From Thermoflexus hugenholtzii JAD2 (GTDB lineage Bacteria; Chloroflexota; Dehalococcoidia; UBA2979), in assembly GCA_945903275.1 (NCBI GenBank), contig CAMDNW010000013.1:1-54605 (forward strand): DNA of 54,605 nt, in the 5' to 3' direction. A program made the position numbers and the translations under genes. The notes under the pieces were generated by a model. The model did not search any database. It had not been told where the DNA came from and saw nothing but the letters and a program-made list of their open reading frames with translations. Shown here piece after piece: positions 42,289 to 51,595 of the stretch (position 1 is the stretch's first letter; every line of letters starts with the position of its first letter).

Positions 42289-42789
42289 ATGCCGACCCTC
42301 CAATTCGTCAACGAAGACGCGCGGATCGTTGCGCTTGCCGTCGCGTACCACCTCGGCCGCCCCGGCTCTGAGACTGATCCGGACACGCTGAAACGTCACT
42401 CGATTGGTCTCGCCTCCGTCGACGCGATGCTCACGCCCTTCCTCGGTCAGGCGCGCATCGACCTCGACCTGACGCCCTACCAGATACATCGACTCGACGA
42501 GGCGCTGCTCGGCGTCACGAATGAACTCAAGGCGTACGAAATGGCCGAGCGGCGCTCGACCGTCCTTGGCTTTGGCGACCGTCTGAGCGGCTTGTTCCCG
42601 GAACTTGCGGCAGGCAGCGCCGAGGATGCCTCGGCGCTCGATCTCGTTGAGCGGGTCGTGATGCTACGCCGGCGGCTCACTTCCTCGGTTCGCGAGGCCA
42701 ACGCTAGCCTCCAAGCGGAATGTGACGCCGCAGCGGAGGCGGCAGCCGCCGCGAAGCAGGCACGCCGGTGGTGGCAGTTCTGGCGCTAG
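42289..42789 (+). CDS. hypothetical protein
   Basis: A 166-residue helical protein. The N-terminal two thirds hold PTLQFVNEDARIVALAVAYH and LTPYQIHRLDEALLGVTNEL; the last third is a predicted coiled coil rich in Ala and Glu, ending in a positively charged aromatic tail (KQARRWWQFWR), which may associate with the membrane. No known family recognised. It overlaps nothing and has codon use like its neighbours. Confidence 0.6.
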   Translation: MPTLQFVNEDARIVALAVAYHLGRPGSETDPDTLKRHSIGLASVDAMLTPFLGQARIDLDLTPYQIHRLDEALLGVTNELKAYEMAERRSTVLGFGDRLSGLFPELAAGSAEDASALDLVERVVMLRRRLTSSVREANASLQAECDAAAEAAAAAKQARRWWQFWR

Positions 42790-42847
42790 CAGTGCTGAAT
42801 ATAGCCAGCATCGCCGAAGATAGGATCATGCGGGTGATATACATGGC

Positions 42848-42877
42848 TTGCCCGTTCTGTACAGGTTCACCTAGAAT
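42848..42877 (+). promoter_or_regulatory. promoter candidate for the ferredoxin gene
   Basis: TTGCCC, an 18-base spacer and TAGAAT, 33 bases before the ferredoxin GTG. Both hexamers are near sigma-70 consensus, making this the clearest promoter-like element in the window. Confidence 0.5.
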
Positions 42878-42910
42878 CCTCGCGTCCCGAGAGTAAGGAA
42901 GGATCCACCC

Positions 42911-43186
42911 GTGACGTATGTGATCACCCAGCCCTGCATCGACGTCATGGACAAGTCGTGCGTCGACGTTTGCCCCGTGGACTGCATCCACTATGAAGAG
43001 GGTACCGACCGCAAGCTGTACATCGACCCGGACGAGTGCATCGACTGCGGCGCCTGCGAGCCGGCCTGCCCGGTTTCGGCCATCTTTGCCGAGGACGATG
43101 TACCCACAGACCAGTCGATTTACACCGAGATTGACGTGCTCTGGTTCAAGGATAAGGCCGCCGCGCGTGCCAAGGTGCCCGCGTAG
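42911..43186 (+). CDS. fdxA: 7Fe ferredoxin ([3Fe-4S][4Fe-4S])
   Basis: A 91-residue ferredoxin of the FdxA type. The first cluster has CIDVMDKSCVDVCPVDCIHY, the second CIDCGACEPACPVSAIF, where the 4Fe site is complete and the first site is the 3Fe type (one cysteine of the quartet is displaced). GTG start with GGAAGGA nine bases upstream. It can pass electrons to a P450 or reductases; the P450 at 23.7 kb is not adjacent. Confidence 0.94.
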   Translation: MTYVITQPCIDVMDKSCVDVCPVDCIHYEEGTDRKLYIDPDECIDCGACEPACPVSAIFAEDDVPTDQSIYTEIDVLWFKDKAAARAKVPA

Positions 43187-43196
43187 CCTCTCTCCG

Positions 43197-43243
43197 CATA
43201 TACACAAAGCGGGCGCCCAGTGGGCGCCCGCTTTGTGTATATG
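43197..43243. terminator. bidirectional terminator, perfect 23-bp inverted repeat
   Basis: Two 23-base arms (CATATACACAAAGCGGGCGC then CCA, and its exact complement) are separated by a single G, between the convergent ferredoxin and glycyl-tRNA synthetase genes. The outer arms are T/A rich on both sides, so it can end both transcripts. Confidence 0.9.
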
Positions 43244-43255
43244 CTCGGCGGGTGT

Positions 43256-44578
43256 CTAGCCTTTCGGCGTGAGCGCATCGATGCGCTCGTTCAGTGCGGC
43301 TACGAGGCCGCCGACTGGCACACGAATCTGCGCCATTGAGTCGCGCTCGCGGATCGTGACCTCGTGATCGTCGATGGTCTCGAAGTCGACGGTGACGCAC
43401 AACGGCGTTCCGATCTCGTCCTGCCGGCGGTAGCGGCGACCGATGGACTGGGCGTCGTCATATTGCGTGCGGAAGTGTGGCCGGAGCGCGCCGTACACCT
43501 CGCGGGCAGTCGGTAAGAGCCGCTCGTTGCGGGAGAGCGGGAGCACCGCGACGGTCACGGGGGCAATCGAGGGAGCGAGGCGCAGCAATACCCGCTTCTC
43601 ACCTTCGGCGTCGGTTTCCTCGTCGTATGCCTCGCAGAGCAACGCAAACATCAGGCGATCCACACCGACGGCAGGCTCAATGACGTGTGGGACGATGTGC
43701 TCGTTCTTCTCTTGGTCGAAGTAGGACAGCCCATGCCCGGAGCCTGTGGCGTGCGCCCGCAGGTCGAAGTCGCCTCGATGCGCGATGCCCTCAAGTTCGC
43801 CCCAACCCCACGGGAACTGGAACTCGACGTCCGAGGTGGCCTGCGAGTAGTGGGCGAGTTCTTCCTTCGCGTGGTCGCGCAGGCGCAGATGCTCCGGGTT
43901 AAAGCCGAGCGTCTGGTACCAGGCCAGGCGCTCCTGTTTCCAATAGGTGTGCCATTCGAGCGACGAAGCAGGCTCGCAGAAGAACTCCATCTCCATCTGC
44001 TCAAACTCGCGCGTGCGGAAGATGAACTGCCCGGGCGTAATCTCGTTGCGGAACGATTTGCCGATCTGCGCGATGCCGAAGGGCAGCCGCCGCCGCATGG
44101 TGGTCTGCACGTTCTCAAAGTTCACAAACATGCCCTGAGCGGTCTCGGGGCGTAGGTAGGCGGTGGACGCATCCTCTTGTACCGGCCCAACGAAGGTGCG
44201 GAAGAGCAGGTTGAACTGGCGCTCCTCCGTGAACCGGCCAACTGTCTTACAAACAGGGCAAGTGTTGTTCTCGACATGGTCGGCGCGCACACGCGATTGG
44301 CACTCGAGACAGTCGATGAGCGGATCAGTGAAGCCAGCGACATGTCCAGAGGCGCGCCAAACCGCGGGATTCGTGATGATGGCCGCCTCGATGCCTACAA
44401 CGTCATCGCGGGACTGCACCATGCGGCGCCACCACGAGTCGCGGATATTGCGCTTCATTTCGACGCCGAGCGGTCCGTAGTCGTAGGTCGAGGCGAACCC
44501 GCCGTAGATTTCGGCGGAGGGGAACGCGAAGCCCCGCCGCTTGGCTAGCGAAGCCAGTGTTTCGAGGTCGGCTTTCAT
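43256..44578 (-). CDS. glyQS: glycine--tRNA ligase (single-chain, dimeric type)
   Basis: A 440-residue class II synthetase charging tRNA-Gly. Motifs: LASLAKRRGFAFPSAEIYGG at the start (class motif 1 region), YLRPETAQGMFVNFENV, FRNEITPGQFIFRTREFEQM (motif 2) and GVDRLMFALL (motif 3). A CLEC/CPVC pair may bind zinc. ATG 44578 is chosen over a longer frame because it starts at the family N-terminus. Two tRNA-Gly loci (one broken) are in the window but are not adjacent. Confidence 0.95.
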   Translation of the reverse strand: MKADLETLASLAKRRGFAFPSAEIYGGFASTYDYGPLGVEMKRNIRDSWWRRMVQSRDDVVGIEAAIITNPAVWRASGHVAGFTDPLIDCLECQSRVRADHVENNTCPVCKTVGRFTEERQFNLLFRTFVGPVQEDASTAYLRPETAQGMFVNFENVQTTMRRRLPFGIAQIGKSFRNEITPGQFIFRTREFEQMEMEFFCEPASSLEWHTYWKQERLAWYQTLGFNPEHLRLRDHAKEELAHYSQATSDVEFQFPWGWGELEGIAHRGDFDLRAHATGSGHGLSYFDQEKNEHIVPHVIEPAVGVDRLMFALLCEAYDEETDAEGEKRVLLRLAPSIAPVTVAVLPLSRNERLLPTAREVYGALRPHFRTQYDDAQSIGRRYRRQDEIGTPLCVTVDFETIDDHEVTIRERDSMAQIRVPVGGLVAALNERIDALTPKG

Positions 44579-44669
44579 GTGCTCGCCTTCGGTGCAGGCG
44601 CGATACACGCGCGGCAGGTCAGAGTCAGCCGAGCCTAGCATCCACCTTTGCGTGATACCATCCCGCCCG

Positions 44670-45139
44670 TCACACCCCAACCCTAGGGAGCGTCATCATC
44701 GAGCGAATCGAGGCGGCTACCTCGATCACTGGCCGGCGACGCGTCACCGTCAGAGCAGCGCCAAGACGAGCGATCACCTGTGCGTCGTACTGTTGGCCCG
44801 TGCCGCGCTCGATAATCGCCATTGCCTCGTCAGATGTGAATGCGGCACGCTACGGCCGTTCCGCGCAAAGGGCCAGAACGAGTCGGCGACGGCCAGGATG
44901 CGCGCAGCGAGCGGTAGTTCCGTAACAGTGAGTTCTTCTGGGTAGCCGCGCCCAGCGGGACGCTCGTGGTGCGCCATTATCCAATGCGCAATCAGGTCGA
45001 TGTGCCGCACCGGCTGAAGTTGTATGCCCGGCCGCTCATGCACGCCCACGAAGCCAAGGGTGGCGACAGGCGAGGTCATTCTGGCGTGCTGAACCACGTT
45101 GAACCCTCCCCGATCTGTGCCGGGATCATCGGCACACAT
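44670..45139 (-). pseudogene. HD-GYP phosphodiesterase remnant, frameshifted with a nonsense codon
   Basis: The minus strand shows HWIMAHHERPAGRGYPEELT, the HHExxDGxGYP-type core with Ala for Asp, then LPLAARILAVADSFWPF. A change of frame follows, continuing with ERP, a TAG, then RAAFTSDEAMAIIERG ending AQVIARLGAAL. The N-terminal part and first HD motif are missing. These features match c-di-GMP phosphodiesterases. It lies between glyQS and the zinc-ribbon gene and is no longer functional. Confidence 0.65.
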
Positions 45140-45169
45140 GGCGGAGGCAACAGACCAGAGGAAATATCG

Positions 45170-45667
45170 CTAATCAGCAGAGGAGGAAGAAGTATCCTGT
45201 ACGGGCCGGTCGAAGTACTCCTTATAGGGGTCTTCGTATTCGGAGTCCGCGAAGGCCTTCGGATTCGCTTCCTTCTCGAGCTGGTACTTTTTTTCTTCGA
45301 CGTGGTACCGGAACGTGTAGTCGGCATCGATGCGCTCGGCAGGGTCTTCGCCAGCCAGCGTGCGCTCGGCCAGTTCTTCCCAGTTCGTCCCGAGCGACTC
45401 GTCCCATTCCTTACCCTGCTGCTTCGCCCAGTGGTAGAAAGCGGAGGGGTCGTTCCCCAGCAGTCGTGAGGCCTCGTGTACGTGGTCGACATTATCGAGA
45501 CGCTGCAAGAGTGAGCGGTTCCGGGAGAAGGTGGACATCACTCGGGTCAGGCTCTTCCCTCTGCACTGCGGGCAGATAGCCTCTTTCGAGGCAGCCGCAC
45601 TCACAGAGCGGAAGAACACGTCCACTCGCTTCTGGCAGTCGCCACAGTTGTACTGATAGATCGGCAT
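45170..45667 (-). CDS. FmdB-type zinc-ribbon protein
   Basis: A 165-residue protein with an N-terminal zinc ribbon typical of the FmdB family (MPIYQYNCGDCQKRVDVFFR then CPQCRGKSLTRVMSTFS; two CxxC pairs), then a long acidic helical region (EWDESLGTNWEELAERTLAG; YHVEEKKYQLEKEANPKAFA) ending in Ser repeats. The function of the family is unknown; regulatory roles have been proposed. ATG 45667 is taken because it starts exactly at MPIYQY; an upstream ATG gives a nonpolar prefix unlike the family. Confidence 0.85.
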   Translation of the reverse strand: MPIYQYNCGDCQKRVDVFFRSVSAAASKEAICPQCRGKSLTRVMSTFSRNRSLLQRLDNVDHVHEASRLLGNDPSAFYHWAKQQGKEWDESLGTNWEELAERTLAGEDPAERIDADYTFRYHVEEKKYQLEKEANPKAFADSEYEDPYKEYFDRPVQDTSSSSAD

Positions 45668-45709
45668 GAACGTCAGTGTAATCAGTCTCGCCAACCGATT
45701 CCAGATGCC

Positions 45710-46060
45710 CTAAACCTCGATTGCGTTCGGGGCAGGCGTAATACGCGGCGTCGGCAGCGGTGATATCAATGGCAACGAGGTCGATGCGTTGGTGCTCAGG
45801 AAGCTCTGGGTGGATCGGCGACGTACGGCCAGCCGCAGCTGTTTGGCTCCTGTGAGGGCCTCAACGGCCTCGCCGGTGGCACGAGAGCGGTGGAGTTTCA
45901 CCTCGACGAACACCAGCGTGTCGCCATCGATTGTGGTGAAGTCGATCTCGCGTTCGCGCCCATGGATATTGGCTGCAATCGCCTCGTGACCGTGGGCGGT
46001 GAGATAAGCGGCGGCAAGCCGCTCGCCGGATTGGCCAAGACGCTGACGTGGTGGGGCCGG
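45710..46060 (-). pseudogene. yraN (UPF0102) endonuclease-like gene, broken
   Basis: One frame reads RLGQSGERLAAAYLTAHGHE, IAANIHGREREIDFTTIDGD and TLVFVEVKLHRSRATGEAVE, the nuclease-fold core of UPF0102. After RLA it must be read in a second frame (YVADPP), a third (HPELPEHQRIDLVAIDITAA) and the first again (RITPAPNAIEV, then stop). So at least three indels have occurred. No start codon stands between the rnhB stop and the first motif. YraN follows rnhB in many bacteria, so this is a decayed copy of that partner. Confidence 0.7.
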
Positions 46061-46699
46061 TCACGAGGCCAACGCGCGGGCGCGAGCAGCCTCGAAGACT
46101 GGCGTCCACGTCAGCCGATGTAACGTGGTGGGGCCGAGACGCAGCAAGGCAGCTTTATGTTCGGGGGTTCCGTAGCCTTTGTTCCCGGCGAAGCCGAAGC
46201 CAGGGAATTCGACATCGAACCGCTCCATCAGCGCATCGCGCGCCACTTTCGCCACGATGCTCGCCGCGGCGACCGACATACATAGGGCGTCGCCGCCGGT
46301 CACCGCCTGCTGTGGTAACCCGGCATCGACTACCTCGCGACCATCGACGATCAAGGCATCCGGTGGTTCGTGCAGTGCGAGTACGGCCTGGCGCATGGCG
46401 AGGCGTGTTGCCCACACGATGCCTAGTTGATCGACGACCTGCGGTGAGACAAACCCGAGCCCCCAATCCGCATGGTCGCGAATGGAGGCGGACAACTCTT
46501 CGCGAGCGGGAGCACCGAGTAGTTTCGAGTCACGCAGGCGGGACAGCCACATCGCGCGGGAGTCCGGCAGCACGACAGCGCCTGCCACCACGGGGCCGGC
46601 GAGCGGGCCACGGCCGACCTCGTCGACACCAGCGACGCGAGCCATCCCAGCGCGCCAGAGCGCGCGTTCGACTCGCCAAGTTGGAGGGACGGCAATCAC
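46061..46699 (-). CDS. rnhB: ribonuclease HII
   Basis: A 212-residue RNase HII cutting RNA:DNA hybrids at single ribonucleotides. Catalytic residues are visible: VAGVDEVGRGPLAGPVVAGA (DE), PDALIVDGRE (Asp) and GDALCMSVAAASIVAKVARD (Asp). The glycine-rich GYGTPEH loop follows. ATG 46699 has an acceptable site upstream. The yraN remnant starts directly at its stop. Confidence 0.95.
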   Translation of the reverse strand: MIAVPPTWRVERALWRAGMARVAGVDEVGRGPLAGPVVAGAVVLPDSRAMWLSRLRDSKLLGAPAREELSASIRDHADWGLGFVSPQVVDQLGIVWATRLAMRQAVLALHEPPDALIVDGREVVDAGLPQQAVTGGDALCMSVAAASIVAKVARDALMERFDVEFPGFGFAGNKGYGTPEHKAALLRLGPTTLHRLTWTPVFEAARARALAS

Positions 46700-46894
46700 G
46701 CACGGATGCTATGTCTACCGAAAGCGCCTAGGCAAGCGATCAATTGTCACAACAACGGTAGTGGCAGGCGGTTTCGCAGCCAGATCTAGACAAAGTACCG
46801 ACAGTCGGAGCGATGTCCGGTGCTACACTGGCTATTGTGGGGAGTGTGACGCACGCAACGATAAACAGTCTCCCAGAATGGAAACTGACGGCTT

Positions 46895-48868
46895 ATGAAC
46901 GCACGCTGGGTCCGTAACTCGTTCATCTATCTGGTGATCCTCGGGGGCATCGCCCTTTTGGTGGTGATGTTCTTCCGCCCACCTGCCGGGTCGCGTGACG
47001 TGGCGATTTCGCAGGTTATCGCGGACGCCCGCGACGGCAATGTTGAGAAGATCACCGTCGACGAAGACAACCTGCTCGTGAAGCTCCGCGGTGAGCAGGC
47101 TGAGGTGCGATCCCGCAAGGAAAGCTCCTCTGCCATGGCGGACATGCTTCGCGAGAACGGTATCACCGTGGGTTCTGGCCGCGGCCAAGTAGAAGTCGTG
47201 GTGAAGTCCCCGAGCCAGTTCGGAAGCCTATTCGGACTGCTGTTCAACTTCCTGCCGCTGATCATCTTTGGTGCGATCCTCATCTTCATGATGCGGCAGG
47301 CACAAGGGACAAACTCCCAAGCGATGTCGTTCGGCCGTAGCCGCGCACGTTTGTTCACTGGTCAGAAACCGACCGTGACGTTTATGGACGTGGCGGGACA
47401 GGACGAAGCTAAGCAGGAACTCGCAGAAGTCGTTGAGTTCCTCAAGTATCCCGAAAAGTTCGCGGCACTCGGCGCGCGGATCCCGCACGGTGTGCTGCTC
47501 ATCGGCCCTCCTGGTACCGGCAAGACAATGCTGGCACGGGCCGTCTCGGGTGAAGCTGGCGTGCCATTCTTCTCAATTTCCGGTTCGGAGTTTGTCGAAA
47601 TGTTCGTCGGCGTAGGCGCGAGCCGCGTCCGCGACCTGTTCGACCAAGCGAAGCGCAACGCGCCTGCAATTGTGTTCGTCGACGAGATCGACGCGGTTGG
47701 TCGCCAGCGAGGCGCTGGCCTAGGTGGTTCGCACGACGAGCGGGAGCAGACGCTGAACCAGATTCTGGTGGAGATGGACGGCTTCGACACCAACTCGAAT
47801 GTCATCGTGATCGCGGCGACGAACCGCCCGGACATTCTTGACCCCGCGCTGATGCGCCCAGGCCGGTTCGACCGGCAGGTGACGCTGGATCTCCCCGACG
47901 TGAAGGGCCGCCGTGCGGTGCTGGATGTCCACGTGAAGGGCAAACCGCTGGAACCGGAAATCAAGCTCGAAACCGTCGCAAAGCAGACGCCCGGCTTCTC
48001 TGGCGCAGACCTCGCGAACCTCGTCAACGAGGCGGCGATCCTTGCCGCGCGGCGGAACAAGAAGCGCATCGGCATGGCCGAGATGAACGAGGCAGTCGAC
48101 CGCGTGATCGCAGGCCCGGAACGCAAATCACGTGTCATCACGCCGCAAGAAAAAAAGATCATCGCCTACCACGAGGCGGGGCACGCCATCGTTGGACACT
48201 TCCAGCCAAAAGCTGACCCGGTGTTCAAGGTCACGATTGTGGCGCGTGGCATGGCCGGCGGCTATACGCGCTCACTGCCAGCAGACGACCGCAGATTACA
48301 AGATCGCTCTTACTATGAAGCGATGATGGCTCAGGCCCTTGGTGGACACGTGGCAGAAGAGATGATCTTCGGCGAGCCGACCACCGGCGCGCACGACGAC
48401 ATTGGCAAGGTCACGAACATCGCTCGTGAAATGGTCACGCAGTGGGGCATGAGTGAGCGCCTTGGGCCTCGGACGTTCGGGCGTCGCGAGTCAATGGTGT
48501 TCCTCGGGCGCGACATCGCTGAGCAGCGCAACTATTCAGAGCGCACTGCCGAGGAGATCGATGAGGAAGTGCGCCGGATCATCGATGCGGCACACATCCA
48601 CTGCCGTCAGGTGATGGCTGCGCACCGCGACAAGCTCGAAGAACTGGCGACCGTGCTCATCGAGGTCGAAACCCTAGAAGGCGACACTCTCACGCGCATT
48701 CTGGGCCCGGCAGAGGGCAAAATCATGCCTGGCAATGAGCCGACGGATGTCAGCGCACCTCCGCCACCCACGCCAGCAGCAGATGGTGACAAGGATGAAG
48801 AGCGACCGCAGGGCCGCCCAGGCCTCGCATGGGGACAGCAGTCGAACGCGGCTCCGCCAGTGGAGTAG
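46895..48868 (+). CDS. ftsH: ATP-dependent zinc metalloprotease FtsH
   Basis: A membrane-anchored AAA+ protease of 657 aa. Two helices at the N-terminus (about 10-25 and 110-130) flank a small external domain. Walker A GPPGTGKT near residue 205, Walker [14 protein letters not shown], the second-region RPGRFDR (SRH), the metal motif YHEAGHAI near 425 and the third ligand in GAHDDI are all present. The C-terminus is a Pro-rich acidic tail. It quality-controls membrane and regulatory proteins. Transcribed alone to a strong hairpin at 48891. Confidence 0.98.
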   Translation: MNARWVRNSFIYLVILGGIALLVVMFFRPPAGSRDVAISQVIADARDGNVEKITVDEDNLLVKLRGEQAEVRSRKESSSAMADMLRENGITVGSGRGQVEVVVKSPSQFGSLFGLLFNFLPLIIFGAILIFMMRQAQGTNSQAMSFGRSRARLFTGQKPTVTFMDVAGQDEAKQELAEVVEFLKYPEKFAALGARIPHGVLLIGPPGTGKTMLARAVSGEAGVPFFSISGSEFVEMFVGVGASRVRDLFDQAKRNAPAIVFVDEIDAVGRQRGAGLGGSHDEREQTLNQILVEMDGFDTNSNVIVIAATNRPDILDPALMRPGRFDRQVTLDLPDVKGRRAVLDVHVKGKPLEPEIKLETVAKQTPGFSGADLANLVNEAAILAARRNKKRIGMAEMNEAVDRVIAGPERKSRVITPQEKKIIAYHEAGHAIVGHFQPKADPVFKVTIVARGMAGGYTRSLPADDRRLQDRSYYEAMMAQALGGHVAEEMIFGEPTTGAHDDIGKVTNIAREMVTQWGMSERLGPRTFGRRESMVFLGRDIAEQRNYSERTAEEIDEEVRRIIDAAHIHCRQVMAAHRDKLEELATVLIEVETLEGDTLTRILGPAEGKIMPGNEPTDVSAPPPPTPAADGDKDEERPQGRPGLAWGQQSNAAPPVE

Positions 48869-48890
48869 CAACCGGCTTCAGAGATCAGTC

Positions 48891-48918
48891 AGTGAAGGGG
48901 CCGTCTGGCCCCTTCACT
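48891..48918. terminator. hairpin between ftsH and dedA
   Basis: AGTGAAGGGGCC and GGCCCCTTCACT, a perfect 12-bp stem with loop GTCT. It separates the convergent ftsH and DedA genes and can serve both directions. No T tract on the plus side. Confidence 0.75.
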
Positions 48919-48929
48919 GTGTCAGCCAG

Positions 48930-49640
48930 TCAGCCTCCCTGATGTGGTGGTGGCAGATCCTCGGAGGCGGATTCGGGCACTGTCGGCGCAGCATTCGCAG
49001 CATCCAGCCGGTCGGCCTCAGTGCGTTGCAAGGTGCGGGTACGATCGATTTCGCGGCGAACAAATAACACCCACACGACGGCTACGGTGAAGAATCCGAT
49101 CCGCAGAGCCGGGTGCTCATTCAGGCGGCCATCCTCGGTGAGCATCGCCCGACCAAGGATGGCCCCGGCACTCATGTACACGACGTTGCTGAGGACAGCC
49201 CCGAAAACGTCGAGCGGAAGCCATATCCGCAAAGGCATCCGCATAGTGCCCGCGCCGAAGGGGCCGAGTGTCCGAGTCACGCTGTTGAAGTGATAGAAAG
49301 GGGTCAGCCATTTCGCACGACCGCTCATCAGGGCTTCCCCTAGGCTCAGCGCCGTCCGGAAGCGAGTCGTACGAAGGTACTGCCCGCCCCAGCGGCCCAA
49401 ACCGTAGGAGAACACATCTCCTAGGATGGTACCGACATTCGCCACCATGAACAGGAAGAGCAACGACTCTCCTTCCTCGCGGGCATAGGCACCCGCGAGG
49501 AAGATCATCACGATGCCTGGAACGAAGACGCCGAGACCAACGGTGGCCTCGGTCAGCGCAGCGGCAAATACGATGATCGCGCCGTACTGAGCAAACAGCG
49601 CGTTGAGGAGCAAGAACAGGTAGTCCGCTACCCAATTCAC
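48930..49640 (-). CDS. DedA (SNARE-associated) family membrane protein
   Basis: A 236-residue membrane protein of the DedA/VTT family, which moves lipid carriers such as undecaprenyl phosphate across the membrane. Seen are LFAQYGAIIVFAAALTEATV, GVFVPGIVMIFLAGAYARE, DVFSYGLGRWGG and FYHFNSVTRTLGPFGAGTMR, the last matching the family F...R..P..G..aG. The C-terminal 40 residues are hydrophilic and acidic. Substrate inferred from the family. Confidence 0.87.
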   Translation of the reverse strand: MNWVADYLFLLLNALFAQYGAIIVFAAALTEATVGLGVFVPGIVMIFLAGAYAREEGESLLFLFMVANVGTILGDVFSYGLGRWGGQYLRTTRFRTALSLGEALMSGRAKWLTPFYHFNSVTRTLGPFGAGTMRMPLRIWLPLDVFGAVLSNVVYMSAGAILGRAMLTEDGRLNEHPALRIGFFTVAVVWVLFVRREIDRTRTLQRTEADRLDAANAAPTVPESASEDLPPPHQGG

Positions 49641-49780
49641 AAAATAATAAGGCGCTATGATGATATCGATGAAGTGCAGCGACCGATCCTCTCACCGACG
49701 TCTAGATTCGGGGGCCTGCGGCGTTGACCGTCCAAATCACGCACCCTACACTCGGATCGCAGCATACCGAGAGGTTATAT

Positions 49781-50092
49781 ATGTACGCCATCATCCGCAC
49801 CGGCGGGAAGCAGTATCGCGTGCGTGAAGGTGACGAGATACTCGTCGAACGCCTCACCGACGCCGACGGCAGCAGTGTCGACTTCGAGGCGCTGCTCGTG
49901 GAGCGTGACGGGATAGTGTCCGTGGGGGCACCGACGGTCGCAGGCGCCTCAGTTTCAGCCGAGATTGCTGGACAGGCCCGGGCGCGCAAGGTCATCTCAT
50001 TCAAGTACAAGAATAAGACTCGCCGCCGCCAGACCATCGGCCATCGGCAAGAGCAGACCCGCCTGAAGATCACCTCGATCACAGGCGGCTAG
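49781..50092 (+). CDS. rplU: 50S ribosomal protein L21
   Basis: 103 residues: [20 protein letters not shown] opens the protein, with [20 protein letters not shown] ending the RNA-binding part and [13 protein letters not shown] at the C-terminus. ATG 49781 is preceded by GAGAGGTT. It begins the ribosomal set L21-L27-L31; the short distances (10 and 28 bases) indicate one transcript ended by the hairpin at 50628. Confidence 0.98.
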   Translation: MYAIIRTGGKQYRVREGDEILVERLTDADGSSVDFEALLVERDGIVSVGAPTVAGASVSAEIAGQARARKVISFKYKNKTRRRQTIGHRQEQTRLKITSITGG

Positions 50093-50102
50093 GGAGACAG
50101 CG

Positions 50103-50369
50103 ATGGCTCACAAGAAATCCGGCGGTTCTAGCAAGAACGGGCGCGACTCAAACGCGCAACGGCTTGGCGTCAAACACTACGACGGCGAAGTGCTGACCGC
50201 AGGTTCAATTATCATTCGCCAGCGCGGCACACGCTTCCACGCCGGCGAGAACGTCGGCGTCGGCAAAGACTACACGCTCTGGGCACGGGTGGAGGGGTCG
50301 GTCAAATTCAGCCCCTACGCCAAGGGCCGCCGCAAGCAGGTTTCGATTATCCCCGCTGAGGTCGTCTAG
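50103..50369 (+). CDS. rpmA: 50S ribosomal protein L27
   Basis: An 88-residue L27: [50 protein letters not shown] and the C-terminal [13 protein letters not shown]. Its N-terminal tail reaches the peptidyl transferase centre. No leader extension of the kind cut in some Firmicutes. Spaced ten bases after rplU, same strand. Confidence 0.98.
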   Translation: MAHKKSGGSSKNGRDSNAQRLGVKHYDGEVLTAGSIIIRQRGTRFHAGENVGVGKDYTLWARVEGSVKFSPYAKGRRKQVSIIPAEVV

Positions 50370-50397
50370 CCCACCCGCCGGACGCAGGAGTCTTTTC

Positions 50398-50607
50398 ATG
50401 AAGTCTGGAATTCACCCCGAATACGTCGAATCCATCGTTCGTTGCCTTTGTGGCAAGGAATGGCGCACCCGCTCGACCAAGACGGAAATGCGCGTCGATG
50501 TCTGCTCGAGCTGCCACCCGTACTTCACGGGTGAGCAGCGGATCGTGGACACCGCAGGGCGCGTGGAGCGGTTCCGCCGCCGGTACGCAAAGAAGGAAGA
50601 GGCATAG
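50398..50607 (+). CDS. rpmE: 50S ribosomal protein L31 (zinc form)
   Basis: 69 residues with MKSGIHPEYVESIVRCLCGK and DVCSSCHPYFTGEQRIVDTA: a four-cysteine zinc site (CxC near the start, CxxC later), so it is the C+ type of L31. The last residues are basic (RYAKKEEA). It follows rpmA by 28 bases and precedes a T-tailed terminator and DUF1385. Confidence 0.97.
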   Translation: MKSGIHPEYVESIVRCLCGKEWRTRSTKTEMRVDVCSSCHPYFTGEQRIVDTAGRVERFRRRYAKKEEA

Positions 50608-50627
50608 CCTCCCTGCAACGACACCTC

Positions 50628-50663
50628 AACAAGGGCGGCCAGTGGCCGCCTCCTTGTTTTATT
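50628..50663 (+). terminator. rho-independent terminator of rplU-rpmA-rpmE
   Basis: AACAAGG-GCGGCC and GGCCGC-(CT bulge)-CCTTGTT form a 13-bp stem with a three-base loop, followed by TTTTATT. It is the only hairpin in the window with a real T tract. Confidence 0.85.
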
Positions 50664-50704
50664 GACCCTCGTGCCACAGGCGAGAGGCCAGTAGGCTGAA
50701 CCGG

Positions 50705-51595
50705 ATGCCTTCACCTTCGACATATGGTGGCCAAGCGGTGATCGAAGGCGTCATGATCCGCGGGGCGCGAGCGATGGCGATTGCCGTCCGTCGCCCTGAC
50801 GGCTCGATTGCCCTCACCAGCGAACACCTTGGCAGCATCTACACGGGCACGGTGCGGCGCGTGCCGTTGCTTCGGGGCATCATCGTGCTCTGGGAAACCC
50901 TCGTACTCGGCATGAAAGCACTCACCTGGTCTGCAGCGATGGCAGCAGACGAAGTGGACGAGCACGGCGAAGCTAAGTCGATGGGACTCGCCGGCTGGCT
51001 CGGTGTCATCGTATCGATGACCTTTGGCGTGGGGCTGTTCTTCCTCGTGCCGGTGCTCGGGACGACATGGCTCACGCCGTACTTGCCGGGGTTTGTGGTC
51101 GTGCTTATCGAGGGACTAGTGCGCCTTGTGCTCTTGGTCGGTTACATCTGGCTCATCAGCCGCTCCGAAGACATCCAGCGCGTCTTCCAGTATCACGGCG
51201 CGGAACACATGACGATCCATGCATTTGAGCAGGGGCGTGAACTGACCGTTCAGGCAATCCGCCGCTTCGCGAAAGAGCATCCGCGATGCGGGACATCATT
51301 CCTGCTGACCGTGGGAATCGTCGCGATCTTTGTGTTCGCACTGCTTGGCGACCCGCCGTTGTGGTGGCGGCTCACCTCGCGGGTGGTGCTCGTCCCGGTG
51401 ATCGCCGCAATCGCGTATGAGACGATCCGGTTCGCGAGCTTCCATCAGCACTTGCCAATCGTCCGGTGGTTGTTCGCGGGCAACATTGCATTGCAGTACC
51501 TGACTACTCGTGTTCCCGACGACGAGCAGATACAGGTGGCAATTGCCTCGCTGGAACGCGCGGTGGCCGAGGACAGACGGGCAAGCGCCGTCTAG
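50705..51595 (+). CDS. DUF1385 (YqhQ-like) membrane protein
   Basis: A 296-residue protein of the DUF1385 family: [20 protein letters not shown] at the N-terminus, [35 protein letters not shown] and [20 protein letters not shown]. Three to four helices lie in the middle and end. Its function is unknown; in Gram-positive bacteria and Chloroflexota it often sits near rpmE/prfA, as here. Its stop codon shares the palindrome CTAG with the opposite-strand hisF stop. Confidence 0.9.
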   Translation: MPSPSTYGGQAVIEGVMIRGARAMAIAVRRPDGSIALTSEHLGSIYTGTVRRVPLLRGIIVLWETLVLGMKALTWSAAMAADEVDEHGEAKSMGLAGWLGVIVSMTFGVGLFFLVPVLGTTWLTPYLPGFVVVLIEGLVRLVLLVGYIWLISRSEDIQRVFQYHGAEHMTIHAFEQGRELTVQAIRRFAKEHPRCGTSFLLTVGIVAIFVFALLGDPPLWWRLTSRVVLVPVIAAIAYETIRFASFHQHLPIVRWLFAGNIALQYLTTRVPDDEQIQVAIASLERAVAEDRRASAV

